The notes under the pieces are model-generated. The model saw only the letters and a program-made list of their open reading frames with translations. It made no database searches and had not been told where the DNA came from. DNA of 64,000 nucleotides from NCBI GenBank assembly GCA_029168955.1, contig JAPDOI010000358.1:248001-312000 (forward strand). The letters run 5' to 3'. The DNA is from Aplectana chamaeleonis (Eukaryota > Nematoda > Chromadorea > Rhabditida > Cosmocercidae). Made by a program: the position numbers and the translations under genes. Position 1 is the stretch's first letter. Each line of letters opens with the position of its first letter. Shown in pieces: positions 12,095 through 23,149 of this stretch.

Positions 12095-12384
12095 GGCCTA
12101 TGGTATACTTTGTCGCTGTAATGAGCGACAGGCATGCAATCTCACACAAATCGTGGCGGGACCCGCATCGGAGCAACGATAACGGTCGTCGTAGGAACAG
12201 ATGTCGCGTGTGGGTCGCAGCGACGTGTCGCGAAGGGCTGACATACTGCAACTGTGCCATAACCTGTCCCTACCGCTGTCGCTGTGCAGTGCACTGGACA
12301 GCGACAGATTTAAAGGACGGGAGGCGGTCGCTGTCGCTGTGCAGAGCGATGCGACCGTGTGTCGCAAAAGTATACCATACCCCG
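12095..12384. mobile_element. TA-flanked MITE (ATGGYATACTTT termini), copy 2
   Basis: The termini are GGCCTATGGTATACTTTGTC and CGGGGTATGGTATACTTTTG (reverse complement), with TA on both sides (12093-12094 and 12385-12386). It is about 95% similar to 9721-10002 and inverted relative to it, matching the inverted arms of the surrounding element. Confidence 0.8.
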
Positions 12385-12655
12385 TAGGAGCCACGAGGAC
12401 GCAGACACAGGACGCCGAGCCCCCTCTTCCATCAAATGGTAATATACAGTATACCCTGCCTGTCAAACTCCGTTAGTTCAAAACGAAACCCCAACAAGGG
12501 CTACACCATTTGGTAGCGCTTGGCACCAGGATCACGAATATCACCATAGTTTCGCTCAGACATGATTTGGAAGTGAGTTATAAGGAAAAGACGAAAAAGA
12601 CGCTAAAACCCGACCTCGCGCGCCTTCTGACCAAATCCTACGAGCGGTATTGTAC

Positions 12656-13526
12656 TAGTGGGTTATTGTTTTTTTTGTTTCTTTCACTTCGTCTGTTATT
12701 TCCGTTTGGGTCTCCAGTAAAGGTTTGCGGTGTTTTGGTATTCGGTGTATATAAAAATTCTAGTGTTTGAACGTTTTGGTCCCTTTTCTCTTCAAAACTC
12801 AGAGAAAACCAAAATTTGCCGTCGACTGGGTGTTTAGGTGAGCTTTTGCGAACCATAAACGGGGATGTAGCCTCAACTCCCCGCTACTCGCAGGGTGGGG
12901 CATCGCTATCCTAGGAGTGGTGCGGTTTTGAGAACGATTTTTTATTTTTATAGTTGCTTTTTTCGAAAAACAACCGCTTCGCATCTACGATACTGATAAT
13001 ACGACTGCGAGTAGCTCGGAAATGAAGGATATGTACCTTAATTTTTTTTTCTTAGCAAGAAAATACAAGAAATGTAAAAACGGAAAGTTTCTACAATACA
13101 CACATTACTATAAAATTATAAAACCTCCAATGGAGACAAAAGCAGAAAAAACACAGAAAGATGAAAGAAGCGATGAAAGCAATAACCCATCTAAAAATAT
13201 CAGCAGTTTTCCCTCACTGATAAAAGCCAAACTTGGAAACGAACCAGCTGTGGCTACTTTACTCTGTGTATAAGAGAATCTTAGTGTTTGGACTTTTTTG
13301 AACTTTTTTCCTTCGAAAACTCCTATACTTTATTTAGTGAAAATACGCAATTGCACCACAGCCTTTTTCTGTTTGACTTGACTTTTGATACCCTTGTGGA
13401 TATAATTAATGCTGGATATACATATTCAAACACTGTTTTTACGGAAATGAGAACGACATAAAGGAATAGCACACACGACATAAGAAAAACAGGATAGAAT
13501 GACAGGACGCGCCGTTGATCGATCGT
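12656..13526. other. No gene recognised; short direct repeat
   Basis: A TCTAGTGTTTGAACGTTTT segment near 12760 recurs in changed form near 13272, both followed by CTTCAAAACTC or a similar run, which suggests a decayed repeat pair. An open frame of 83 codons (13022-13273) is lysine- and asparagine-rich and not recognised. Confidence 0.4.
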
Positions 13527-13975
13527 TTACATGCCATCCGCGTCTCGTCTCGTAATTGCGCGAAAAATCACGGAACTTGTTGTGAGGGAACGAATGCCTA
13601 TAATTCCCTCACAATAAGCCCACAATCCCCTTTCTAGACCCTGCGCTGCGTGTCCCGTCGCGGCTACTTCCCATGCTGCCCATCGGGTGGAAATCGTTTC
13701 CTTCATAGGGAGCAAAGGAAGATTTGCCTGGGGATGTATCACTCGAATCATCAGAGTACAAGGACCATCTTGAATGCAAAAAGCGCTTATGACTTTACGA
13801 AGAAGAATTGAGTTGTTGGAGCTACAGCTAGGAGTACGATAGAGCAAAATGAATCTAATAGTACCTTGTGAGAGAAAAGCATCAGAAACGGAAATTTCAT
13901 AGGCGTCTGTCACCGACTCTTGAAATGTTCCATTTAAAGCGATTGATTTTCTTGGTAGTGCAAATACGCCACCGC
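13527..13975 (-). pseudogene. LINE endonuclease-domain fragment
   Basis: The minus strand encodes GTIRFILLYRTPSCSSNN and KVISAFCIQDGPCTL. This is the segment that precedes the GDFN motif in the exonuclease-endonuclease-phosphatase domain of CR1-like LINEs. The GDFN position itself is scrambled. It directly abuts the 3' tail of the LINE at 13980-19440, so that LINE probably landed in, or next to, an older copy. Near 13571-13605 a palindrome TTGTGAGGGAA / TTCCCTCACAA lies in its distal part. Confidence 0.55.
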
Positions 13976-14463
13976 CTTTTTTGATTTGATTTATTACACC
14001 GTAGAACCGTGTCAAAGACAACAACAGAAATAAATACCCAAGCGGCAATTAAGAGACTAAAAGCACTAAAATCTGTCGAACAACAGTAAACAAATGGATC
14101 AACTGACTATTAGGCATACACCGGCACCATGAAGAAAAGAGATCTTACAAACATTACTCCTGGGACAACAGATAACACTCAAGTGTCTTTTTGAATTCAC
14201 TGAGTTTCCCCACTATCAAACCTGACTGAAGTAGTTTATTGAATTCAGACCCCGCCCTATTGACAAAGAAGTACTGTCGTACATTCCCCCTGGCCCCAAT
14301 GAGGTCCAATTTCACCGGTGCTCCCCTAGCGGTTGATGGTCTAAGGTTGAACAGTCGGCTAGCCTTGAAACCAGCACTCCCATGAATGATCTTATACATC
14401 ATTATCATATCAAACCTTCTTCTCCTGCGCTCTAGAGTGGTTAGGCCCAATTTAGCGTTCCTG

Positions 14464-15397
14464 GGGTTGTATTCGCCAATAACCCGCCGGGTAGTCGAAG
14501 GGTAAATGAGGTGAAATTTCAGTGCAAAACGCGCGCTCCACGGCCACCTCTCGCCTCCCTTGGCTTCCCTCGCGACCGCCGAAAGTTTTTGCATCGCTTC
14601 TCGGGAAAATTGGCCGCATCGCGGCGAAATTTGTTGCAAATTGCACGGAAGAGACGTTAGATTCATTCATTTTGATTTCTCAAACCCTCATTTTCTCAAT
14701 TCCCGTGTGATTCTGTCTTTTGTTTCCTTTTCATTGGTGACTCAGATCCTTTTTTTCGTTACAATTATACATTTTTGACTGTGAATGTTCATTTTTTGCT
14801 ATTTTTTTCGCACGTTTCATTGAATTTTTACCAAAAAAAAAATTGAAAAAGCGATTTATGCCACACCTTAATCATCCAGAGAGCTGCGGGCTCTCATCTT
14901 TATTTCCAAGTATTATAGACAGTGTGCAAAATAACGATCTTTATTCTGCCAGGTTTCATTTTTTTTAATGTGAATATTGGATTTGAAAGACCGATACATT
15001 TGTGGTAAAATAAGTCTCATTTGATGAGCCACTGTCCATAATACTTGAATTATAAAGTTTTAAAATCAGAACGCGAGCTTTAAAAGCGCCGATTTACTAG
15101 AACTACGAATAAAACCCAGTAAAACATGTTATACTATTGTTCTGCAACAGAGGAAATTAGTTTTCAACATTCTTATGCTAGAAACAAGTCTAAAAATGCA
15201 AAAGAAGCGAACGAAAATAGAAAATTACACAGTATTATCGAAGGGAAGTCCACGGGAATTCGAAGGGTAATCGATCAATACGTTCATTTCCATCTTACAG
15301 CGTGTAAGATGGGTCGATATAATCCTCTGCCGCGCGCGGTATCATCCCTTCTGCTTCCCTTCGACTACCCTCGGCGGGTTGTTGGCGAATACGACCC
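14464..15397. mobile_element. Inverted-repeat MITE (GGGTYGTATTCGCC termini) in the LINE
   Basis: The termini GGGTTGTATTCGCCAATAAC and GGGTCGTATTCGCCAACAAC match over about 40 bp. CTG is duplicated on both sides (14461-14463 and 15398-15400). The empty site is confirmed by the related LINE copy near 48695-48705, which reads TCACCAGGAACGC without interruption. Length 934 bp; no transposase recognised. Confidence 0.85.
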
Positions 15398-15898
15398 CTG
15401 GTGACATGACACACGTTACGATTAGTCTGAAACCACGATGTCCTGATGAAAACTCTACGTGTGAAAGTATTCTGGACTTTCTCAAGCGCGTCGATGGATC
15501 CTTTTTTGTATGGATTAAAAACTACCGTACCATACTCCATTAGTGGACGTACGTACGTTTTATACACCTCGGTCAGCACGTTTGCATTAGTAGTTGAAAG
15601 TGCTCGAAACGAGCTGTGCATCATCCTGTTAGCCATGAACGCGACCTGGAGGCAGTGATCATCGAAACTAAGATCATCCTTAATAAGGAAACCAAGGTCC
15701 TTAATCTCGCTGACCTCTCTCAACTGCATACCGTCAATAGTATAGAAGCTATTAACTCGGCTCTTACCGAGCTTTATCACCTTAGTTCTTTCACTGGAAA
15801 GCGGCAATTTCCATTCATTTGACCATTTGGCTACATCATTAAGAGCTTTTTGCAAACACTCCGAATCTTCCATTGTCAAAATAGGTTTATACAACTGA

Positions 15899-16364
15899 AG
15901 CCTAGTTTTGACTACCGGTGGTCGCTGCGGCCATAAGAGGGACAACTGTTCCACTTTCATCGCGCGTAATGGAAAGCCACTCCAATTGTGATCGCTTCGT
16001 AGCAAACGTTCTACGTCGCTGGGTCGCGGCAATGAAATTCTATGTTTTACTGCATCGCTGCTTGAAGAGCGATTCTCAGTGGTCGCTGACCATCGCTCCA
16101 TCGCGGCCAAAATGGCAGCGATTGCCAGCGAATGACACGTTTCGTCTAATGAACGTTGACACTTTTACGTGACAAGACCAGTGTTTTCAAGTCGAAACGC
16201 GTTATTGATGAATACCAGCCATTAATTTCACTGATTGATTGAATTTCTTCTATCATCCGTGGACCTATGCACTATGAACAGAATCGCTGCCGCTGCTACA
16301 TCGCTGCAGCAGCGGGTGCAAAATCGCTGCGATGAAAAACAGCAGCGATGCAGTCAAAACTAGG
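15899..16364. mobile_element. Inverted-repeat MITE (GCCTAGTTTTGACT termini) in the LINE
   Basis: GCCTAGTTTTGACT occurs at the left end and as reverse complement at the right end. The body is rich in ATCGCTGC and GCAGCGAT. It separates FADD-FK from LQLYK of the reverse transcriptase. The flanks TTTAA and TTCAG (minus strand) may be a decayed 5-bp target duplication. About 466 bp. Confidence 0.7.
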
Positions 16365-16984
16365 CTTTAAAGTCATCAGCGAATGCCGAACAGCCGACGT
16401 TGTTCAAGGATATGATCGAGGGAAGTTCATATGTATAAATATTAAAGAGAATTGGTTTTGCGAGAGCGATCACATTTTACAACAGAATATTGCGAGTAAA
16501 CAAGACCAAGTAGACAAGCAGAGTCGTGCATAGATCCCTACCAATATTCAATAAGAAAAACCATGTCGCAGTTTTCGTGCAAAATAATTGATACAAGGTG
16601 ATTATGATTTTTTACGATTGAGCGAACGTTTGACATCATATATTTAGGTTTCCCGCAACCGACGGCTGGATGGTAACGTTTTTGGTTGCGGGCTCAGAGG
16701 CGAAGCCATGAGCCGACTGAGATGGAGTTTGTGTGATATTATTATTATGATTGTTTTGGATCTCAGCAGGAGCATTGGTTCTTACAGTGGTCAAAAGAGC
16801 ATCCCGTCTTTGCTTCAATTACTGGTAGGTGAGAGACTCCCTGAAGAAGATTCCCTTACAAGGAAAAGTGCGAAGACGAGGAGCATTCTTAACCGCAGCC
16901 CTCTGAAACCGTGAAGCAGGCAAAACGACCTTGAGTAGCCTATCTCTACCAGGTTTGAGTTGACCCAACCTATAGACAGAGATA

Positions 16985-17633
16985 GGGCTGTAGTAAACCC
17001 CCTAAAAATAAAGGTAAGATGATCTTAAACGATCGTATGAAGAAATGTTGGGATGATCTGTAAGATTATCTTGATGATATGGTGAAGGATATGAATCTCA
17101 TCTGTAGCCGCATCATTCAGATGATGAACATTTTTAAGATGATGCTAATTTCATCAGGTTAGCTGAACTTCTACAGATCAGCTGGACAGTGAAAAGCGAG
17201 AGAGCATGCATTTCCAGAGAAGCTCGTCTTATCTTTAAGAGTAACCCCGGAGCGCCTCTTATTCTTCAGATGAAATACCAGTTATCGTTATCAGCTATCA
17301 CAAAACAACAAACATCTGATTTCATTCACTGAAAAGAAGGTAATGAGTTGGTCGATTAGAGAATGACCACCTACAGAATGAGGGCCGTTTTTTCTTATTC
17401 TCACAGGTATAATCATGTGTTATCATATCATGAATATGCGAGGACGACCGCTTTAGAGCGAATCACCGCTAATGAAATGAATACGGGCCTAAGTTCAGCG
17501 ACGAGCTGCGACTGATAGCGATAATTATGAATCAATACGAAATTAAGATCATCTGAAACTGGTCTGGAAGAATATCAGATCATCTTATCAAAATAATATC
17601 AGATCATCTGATAGGGGTGGTTTACTACAGCCC
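16985..17633. mobile_element. MITE with GATGATCTGA repeats (ATA target site)
   Basis: The termini are GGGCTGTAGTAAACC on both sides, with ATA duplicated (16982-16984 and 17634-17636). Inside, AGATGATCTT, GATGATCTG and AGATCATCT recur many times on both strands, like subterminal transposase-binding repeats. It splits LINE ORF1 between ECLP and VYRLG. Length 649 bp. Confidence 0.85.
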
Positions 17634-18199
17634 ATAGGCAGACATTCGACATTCAGATGAGAAAGTATACTAGCGACACAGGTATAATCATTATCGACAC
17701 GTTGTCTAGTGGAACGAAGTTCACGAACTCCACTGATAACAACAGAGCGTCTACGCTCGACTTCACGGTAGGGCATATTCAAAAAATCAGAATCAGTGGC
17801 AGACAAATCAACATTACTAGCAATTTTCTTGTTATCTTCGATGAGCTTAAAGGCAGGGTCCGGGCAGAATTTCGATTTTGAGATTTCCCGCTAAATCGGT
17901 ACAGGTAGTCCCAAGGAACATGCGAAAACTGCGTAAAAACCGGTCTTCTTCAAGTTATTCCAGCCACTTCCGTCAGCCGATGATCCAGAAAAGTCAGAAA
18001 AGTATGGCCGTCGTCCATATTTTAGCGGTTGTCCACGCATTCTTCGAAAGTGCTGTGTAATTATCGGTCATTCCAGCCATGATTATCATGCTGTGAATAC
18101 CGTAATCCCTGACTTTGAGGCTGTTTTCTCCAGAACTAAGGACTCAGAGTTCGTGAAACGTTCAGACGATGTTCAGCTAGGCCAGCCCAATCTATTTAA

Positions 18200-18665
18200 A
18201 GGCAGCATACACGCTCGTAAACGTGGTTGAGATAACTACGTGAATCAAACCGTATGGCTTACAACATAATGCTTACTCATTTTGAAGTGTCAAAATTGAC
18301 CCACAATGTCGCTACATGAGTTAGAAGTTAAGCCCCGCCCTGTATTTTCACGCCCCTTGTATTTGGCCTTTTCCTCCCCGGCTGGGTTGCTGGCCCATCT
18401 TTGTCGTCAGTGACGTGTGTGGTTCACTTGTTAGGCAATCTACCAACAGTACCGACGGTGAATATGACCCAGTAACCCTTCGTTGAAGGAAAAGGCCAAA
18501 TACAGGGGCGTGAAAATACAGGGCGGGGCCAACTTCTAACTCATGTAACGGCATTGTTGGTCGTTTTTTGACACTTCAAAATGCGTAGGCTTGATGTAAT
18601 CTGGGCCATACCATTCTATTTCCGTAGTTATCTCAATCACGTTTACGAGCGTGTATCTACTGCCT
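18200..18665. mobile_element. TTAA-type MITE, family A, nested in P1
   Basis: TTAA (18196-18199) precedes AGGCAGCATACACGCTCGTA. The right end mirrors it (TACGAGCGTGTATCTACTGC) and is followed by ACAA, probably a mutated TTAA. It is a foldback: a TGAGTTAGAAGTTAAGCCCC segment and GGCCTTTTCCT are each mirrored inside. Confidence 0.75.
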
Positions 18666-18669
18666 ACAA

Positions 18670-19129
18670 AGGCAGTGTTCACGAAGAAAAAGTTGCACGT
18701 TATTTTAGCTTTAACGTAAGCTTTGGGTCCCTCTAAGAAGATTAAGAACGGAAGTGCGACGAAAAACGGCCGTTAAGTGGGTGAATATCTCGTGGGCCAG
18801 TCAACCCATTGGGCGACTCCGCCCACGTCCTATAACAGTTCGAATTCATGGTTGAATGAGCGATGGTTTCCGATTGAAAGCCCCGTCCTTCCCTTCATTC
18901 TCAACGTCTCTCTTTACTCGAGTCAGTTCGCACACATCGGCTGCAAAAAACGGGAGTTACAAGCCTCGGACAACTCGTCCATAATGCTTCCCTCGTTGAA
19001 TTTCGAGGAGCCATAACTCCGTTTCCAGGGGGTCTTGTACGATTCCAGGGACATCATTGAAATCAGCATGGGACTGTTTTCAAGATAGGCGGGAAAACAG
19101 AAAAACGACTTTTATCGTGAACACTGCCT
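18670..19129 (+). mobile_element. TTAA-type MITE, family B, reference copy
   Basis: AGGCAGTGTTCACGA at the left is mirrored by TCGTGAACACTGCCT at the right, with TTAA at 19130-19133 and ACAA at 18666-18669 shared with family A. It matches 7460-7840 and 7864-8962. The right third (CCATAACTCCGTTTCCAGGG to CATTGAAATCAGCATGGGAC) also resembles the right third of family D at 39870-40343. Confidence 0.8.
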
Positions 19130-19543
19130 TTAACCCAAATTTCGGTAGTGTCAAAATTTGACCGGACCTTGCCTTTAAGTTTTAGACGCAAACCCTCATT
19201 TTCCTTTTCAACATTCTCATGCGCTTCAAGTTGACTACGAAGTGCAACATTCTCGGAGAGAACGAAACCCAACTTCGAAGCGATTGTGCTCAACAGCTTT
19301 TTGACGCACGCCGGCACTTCTTCAGATTCGTTGACCTCTTTCACAGCATCCAGCAGATCCAGAGAGTCAGGATTATCATCAGGAGTAGCAACACGAGCAC
19401 GTTTACTCGATTTAGACGTCTGGCGCACAGGAGTATCCATGTCGGTGGCGATCAAAATATTTTAAAAAATAAGTTGCTTTGAATCATTTCGAATTTCCCC
19501 ATCAATTCTGACATTTCCTCAGGGCCAGATTGGTTTTACTTAA

Positions 19544-20002
19544 AGGCATCGTACGCGCAGAAAACCGTATATTATTTTTTCATGTTTTTGTGTAGCTTAG
19601 CTTCTCTATTGAACGAAAATGTCGAAGGGACCCATGAAAAACCTTCATTTGTAAAGAAAAATCAATCGGAACACATTGTAAATACGGATTTGAATTTCGC
19701 GCCAAAATCCTTTTTGAAGTTTTTCTGCTTCTGGAGGCCTCGTCACTGTCAATTTCGGAGTTTTTCTGCATGTGGATTTCGTGCCGTAACTATTTTTCAG
19801 GTTGTTTTACGGTCGCACCAACATTCTAGAAAAAAGTGCTAGATGACTGGTGAGAATAGGTGGCGGATCTTCATCTTTGACGCCTTCCAACCTCATTGCC
19901 CAACGTTTTTGACGCGCCAAAGTTTACCAGTGTGGTCTACCGGGCTCAATCATGAAATTGAGCCTGAAAAATGAAAATTGATTTCTAGCGCGAACGATGT
20001 CT
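19544..20002. mobile_element. TTAA-type MITE, family C
   Basis: The termini AGGCATCGTACGCGC and the complement of GCGCGAACGATGTCT lie in TTAA (19540-19543 and 20003-20006). Length 459 bp, close to families A and B. It lies just upstream of the LINE ORF1 start. Confidence 0.75.
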
Positions 20003-20006
20003 TTAA

Positions 20007-20780
20007 CTGTCCTTTGTACCAAACATTACGTGAGGGGCATGGTTCCCATAACTGATGAAAGAGTAAGATTCTGTCCAATTAAAGAGCTGTTAATATCATT
20101 TATTCGAAAATAGTCGAATATTACTCACCTAACCAACTTTTACAATTGAATTAATACGCGGAATCCTACTTTCTCATTGAATATGAGAACCTTCCACCCA
20201 CCGTAATGTATGAAAATAAGCGCAGTTGAAACCATTCTAAACATTAATTAAGAGAAAATTAGATTTATTCGAAATTATTCGAAGCAACGCTGTTCCGCCC
20301 ACCAGTGTCTTATTGAGATAGCTTGCTCCAATGCGAAATACGTGACGCGGCCGCTGGAAATGCTAAGGACAGCTTGAGAATCCCACTGCCAGGTCCTGGA
20401 AGGATTAAGCAAACTACCGTAATCAAGCAATGCAAATTTTCTTAAATAATTTCGCATCTTAATAAAACCGGTCAAAATTCAAAAATTGTACTACTATATT
20501 TCGCCGTTTTCCTGGGCTACAGTCTTCCGGAGACAACCCTGAAATTTTGCGCTTGTTTTAAGATCAGAGTGATGATTGTTCCCATGGATAAACCTTGTCT
20601 TTTTTTTAATTTTGGGACATTTTTGACGGCCCTCTTTTGAGTATGATCATTTTTTGTGTGTTCTTTGTACTTAGGTTATGGTGGGGGCCACCCAGAATTC
20701 ATGTGAGAAATGAATGATTTTGCTTTCAGAGATCGATTTAATTTCATGGAATTCTAGAGAATATGAGTGATAACGTTATC
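20007..20780. other. No gene recognised
   Basis: No domain, splice-bounded open frame or inverted termini were seen. Confidence 0.4.
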
Positions 20781-20952
20781 ACATATAGTTAGGTTCGTGG
20801 CCTGTGTCCTCAAGAAAAAAACGTTCAAATTCAAACCGTGGCTGGCGCGGCGGTTTAATTCTCAGAGATTGAGATTTGAACCGCCACGCCAGCCGCGATT
20901 TGAATTTTTACGTTTTTTCTTGAGGAAACAGGCCGCGGATCTAACCATATCT
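20781..20952. mobile_element. Near-perfect palindromic MITE, about 170 bp
   Basis: Arms of about 75 bp: GTGGCCTG and CTCAAGAAAAAA, then TGGCTGGCGCGGCGGTT, are mirrored by AACCGCCACGCCAGCC, TTTTTTCTTGAG and CAGGCCGCGG. The loop is TCTCAGAGATTGAGA. A cruciform is possible. No clear target duplication. Confidence 0.75.
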
Positions 20953-21044
20953 AATAACGAAAGAAATTTTCATTTTTATGGGCAATTCTTGAGTGCCTCC
21001 CCCCCCCAAACTAGTTTTGCACCTAGGTTATTTCATGCTGGCAC

Positions 21045-21201
21045 GATGTTATGTAAAGATACCTCTAGTCGCCGTCGCGCGGCGTGGTTGGGACGTCGCG
21101 TTGCGATGGAGCGCGCTCTTCACAGCACACATTCACCGCTAGTCGCATCGTGATGAGGCCCTAGCCGCGACGGCGACTAGAGGTATCTTTACGTAACATC
21201 T
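21045..21201. mobile_element. hAT-like MITE, 157 bp (8-bp target duplication)
   Basis: GCTGGCAC is repeated exactly at 21037-21044 and 21202-21209. The arms GATGTTATGTAAAGATACCT and AGATGTTACGTAAAGATACC, followed by CTAGTCGCCGTCGCG, are mirrored. An 8-bp duplication suggests a hAT-type origin. Confidence 0.85.
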
Positions 21202-21515
21202 GCTGGCACTAGGTTTGTCCCTCTTATTGAAATTTCTCTTAGATATCGCTAGTTTTGTATCCATTCTAGTGTTTTGGTCTTTTCTGTTTATTATTAGTTA
21301 TGTGCTCACTAAGGTTTCTTCCTACGTAATAGATTGTAAAGCTACACAGAAATAGTGTGCTTTTACAAACATTCGGTGACTTGGTGCAACGCATTTATAT
21401 CCTATCGGTGGCTGTCATTTGAATTCCCGCGCGCAGTCGTCGCGACGCGGCGGCCTGGCGCGATGCCAAAGAACTGGATGAGCGAAGAAAAACGCGCCTT
21501 TGGTTGGTTTTTGAC

Positions 21516-23149
21516 CAACGCATTTATATCCTATCGGCGGCTGTCATTTGAATTCCCGCGCCCGCCGCGCGGGGTCGCCGCACCGCCGTGGCGATGCGGT
21601 GGCTGCCGGCCTGGCGCGATGCCAAAGAGCCGGATGAACGAAGAAAAACGCAATCTAGGTGGTTCTTGACGACTAGACGAGACAGTCCAGATGTGTCCTT
21701 CCTGGATAATGCTCATCAAAGGGTCTCCCTATTATTCAACCTAATTAGGGTTTTGATCATCGACTGGGTCGGCAGTGTTAGGTCTCTCAAGTTTTCTGAG
21801 TGCACCAGGTCCACTCATCGAAACTTTAACTCGTTGTCATGAGCTATTTTGAACCTGAATCATAGCTGTAGAAGTAATTTGAAGCATTTAATTGCGGTAA
21901 ACCTCAAGAGCACTAAATTACTTCTTAGCATTGTTTCTAGCTAACTATGTACCGTTGTATCGGGCAAACTTCAGTATTCCGTTGCATACGTTTGCAGGAA
22001 TATGATGTGCATAGTAGAGAAATGCGTCTAGTTCTTATCAAAGGATTCGGCACACCCATAATGTCTCCCATCAGCCAATCGGCAATGTCTCAAGGGTTTA
22101 AAGATCTCTCTCGATTGGCCGACGGAAGGATTGACCCCGACCGTCAATCCTTCCGTCGGCACGACAGTGCTTCTTCATCCACTTTGTTACTCAGCTTATC
22201 AGAGGAGATCAAGCATTCCTCCTTCTACCCAAGAAGTGAAGTCGAACCTTTCTAACACCTTAACCTTGAAGGTTTGGCTTGATCCTCGTTCTCATTCGTC
22301 ACGCAAGTTCAGTGGCGTGCCGCAGGCAAGGTTCGTACGCATGATACGCTCCGCATTGCTGCGCAAAAGTCTCTTTGCTCCATTGCGTCCGTGCCGCGCG
22401 AACGCTGTTCTTCCCTTGATCGTTGTCTCTTCTCTTACTCCGCACACGCACGAACGCAAATTTTTCTTGAAAAAAACGGAAAGAATAGCCTTACCAGCAC
22501 CCTCTTCCTCACTATATCATCCTTGCGTTGGCTAAGATTGGTAAGGAAGTGCCTTTGGAAGCAATGTATTCCAGCGTAACAAGATTTTGAAGAAGGGCCC
22601 TGAAGGTAATTTTGCAGTTCTCAATCATCGGTGAGGTTGTGTGACGAACAGAGCAGTCGATGGTAGTGGTGGACATCTCGGGGTGTTAATTTCGTGCTAA
22701 AACTTGGCGGTCGTCTCGCTCTGAAAACCCATTTTCTACCACCCCATTTAGCTGTATACAGCGATAGAAGTTCGCATGGGAATCGAAGCGATAATTAACT
22801 CCAAAATAACGCTCACAAGTGTCGTTGAGGTCCGCCAACGGGTAAAAGGTACGGAGTGTAGACGTTGTGTGCTCAGAAAATATACCAAACCTAATATTGG
22901 CGACCCAGTGGATAATCAAACCTCAACTAGGTTCAATAATAAGCAGTAGCTTGTTTACTAACGTCATCCAGGTGGAAAACGGCCGAATTATGTCGATTAG
23001 CCGGCAAAAACCAACCCGAAGCGCGTTTTTCTTCGCTCATACAGTTATTTGGCATCGCGCCAGGCCGGCAGCCGCCGCGTCGCGACGACGGTGCGGCGAC
23101 TGCGCGCGGGAATTCAAATGACAGCCGCCGATAGGATATAAATGCGTTG
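21516..23149 (+). mobile_element. Mutator-like element, inner copy
   Basis: The 9-bp repeat GTTTTTGAC flanks it (21507-21515 and 23150-23158). The termini CAACGCATTTATATCCTATC match the outer copy. Its body (21660-22995) is the reverse complement of the outer copy body (23160-24955, apart from an insert), so together they form a palindrome with a spacer of about 150 bp near 23,075. Open frames of up to 134 codons (22131-22535) are not recognised; they recur in the outer copy with frame differences. Confidence 0.85.
22119..22159. repeat. Perfect 17-bp hairpin
   Basis: CCGACGGAAGGATTGAC, a 7-base loop, and its exact reverse complement. The outer element copy near 24035-24075 lacks this symmetry, so it arose or was kept in the inner copy only. 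Confidence 0.9.

Larger units (their letters stand above)
9266..12655. mobile_element. Large inverted-repeat element with arms of about 270 bp
   Basis: GTACAATACCGCTCGTAGG at 9266 is mirrored at 12637-12655. The match continues about 270 bp inward (9266-9535 against 12390-12655), including GGCAGGGTATACTG and ATGGAAGAGGGGGCTCGGCG. Each arm carries a copy of the TA-flanked MITE just inside it. The interior holds a further inverted pair (10694-11177). The ends are uncertain because GTAC is itself palindromic. No transposase was recognised, so it is probably non-autonomous or composite. Confidence 0.65.
14154..16480 (-). pseudogene. LINE reverse transcriptase C-terminal part, interrupted
   Basis: From the 5' side: [14 protein letters not shown] and the catalytic FADD (SAFADDFK) lie at about 16470-16365. 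After the insert at 15899-16364 the frame resumes with LQLYKPILTMEDSECLQKAL, then WSNEWKLPLSSERTKVIKLG, DLGFLIKDDLSFDDHC, and YGTVVFNPYKKGSIDALEKV. It is cut again at 15400/14461, then continues LGLTTLERRRRRFDMIMMYK to NRAGSEFNKLL and SEFKKTLECYLL, stopping at 14154. This is the palm, thumb and C-terminal region typical of CR1/L2-like LINEs, which prime cDNA synthesis on nicked target DNA. The copy is dead. Confidence 0.85.
17851..19174. mobile_element. TTAA-type MITE P1, carrying two more MITEs
   Basis: The termini AGGCAGGGTCCGGGCA and AGGCAAGGTCCGGTCA sit inside TTAA (17847-17850 and 19175-19178). Removing the element and one TTAA restores the LINE ORF1 frame across the site, so the boundaries are firm. 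Two shorter TTAA-type elements (18200-18665 and 18670-19129) are nested in it. TTAA duplication is characteristic of piggyBac-type integration, although these short elements may belong to another group. Confidence 0.85.
13980..19440 (-). mobile_element. CR1-like LINE on the minus strand, split by four nested insertions
   Basis: Read from 19440 down to 13980, one retrotransposon is recovered in pieces: ORF1 start (19440-19179), ORF1 middle (17846-17637), ORF1 end (16981-16636), reverse transcriptase around the FADD motif (about 16480-16365), RT downstream part (15898-15401), C-terminus (14460-14154), 3' UTR and an AATCAAATCAAA tail near 13985. The gaps are filled by inverted-repeat elements at 17851-19174, 16985-17633, 15899-16364 and 14464-15397. 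The endonuclease and early RT are missing between 16636 and 16480, apparently an old internal deletion. Related copies are at 26680-27745, 48515-50240, 59363-59838 and 63471-63567. Confidence 0.85.
16636..19440 (-). pseudogene. LINE ORF1 (coiled-coil, nucleic-acid-binding type), interrupted
   Basis: The reading frame starts ATG at 19440-19438 (MDTPVRQTSKSSKRARV). An acidic, leucine-heptad segment follows (VKKLLSTIASKLGFVLSENV, then ENEGLRLKLK), probably a coiled coil. The element at 17851-19174 interrupts it inside a TTAA; removing the insert joins LRLKLK to LIEDNKKIASNVDL in frame. Next comes ERRRSVVISGVREL with SHLNVECLP, then the ATA-flanked insert, then VYRLGQLKPGRDRLLKVVLP and APRLRTFPCKGIFFRESLTY. 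This order matches ORF1 proteins of nematode CR1-like LINEs, which are thought to bind the element RNA. A TAA stop follows LTYQ. It is not functional. Confidence 0.8.

Noticed and set aside
22131..22579. 134-codon open frame inside the Mutator-like element, a transposase candidate
   Set aside because: No MULE or zinc-finger motif, and the second copy at 23582-23930 has frame differences.
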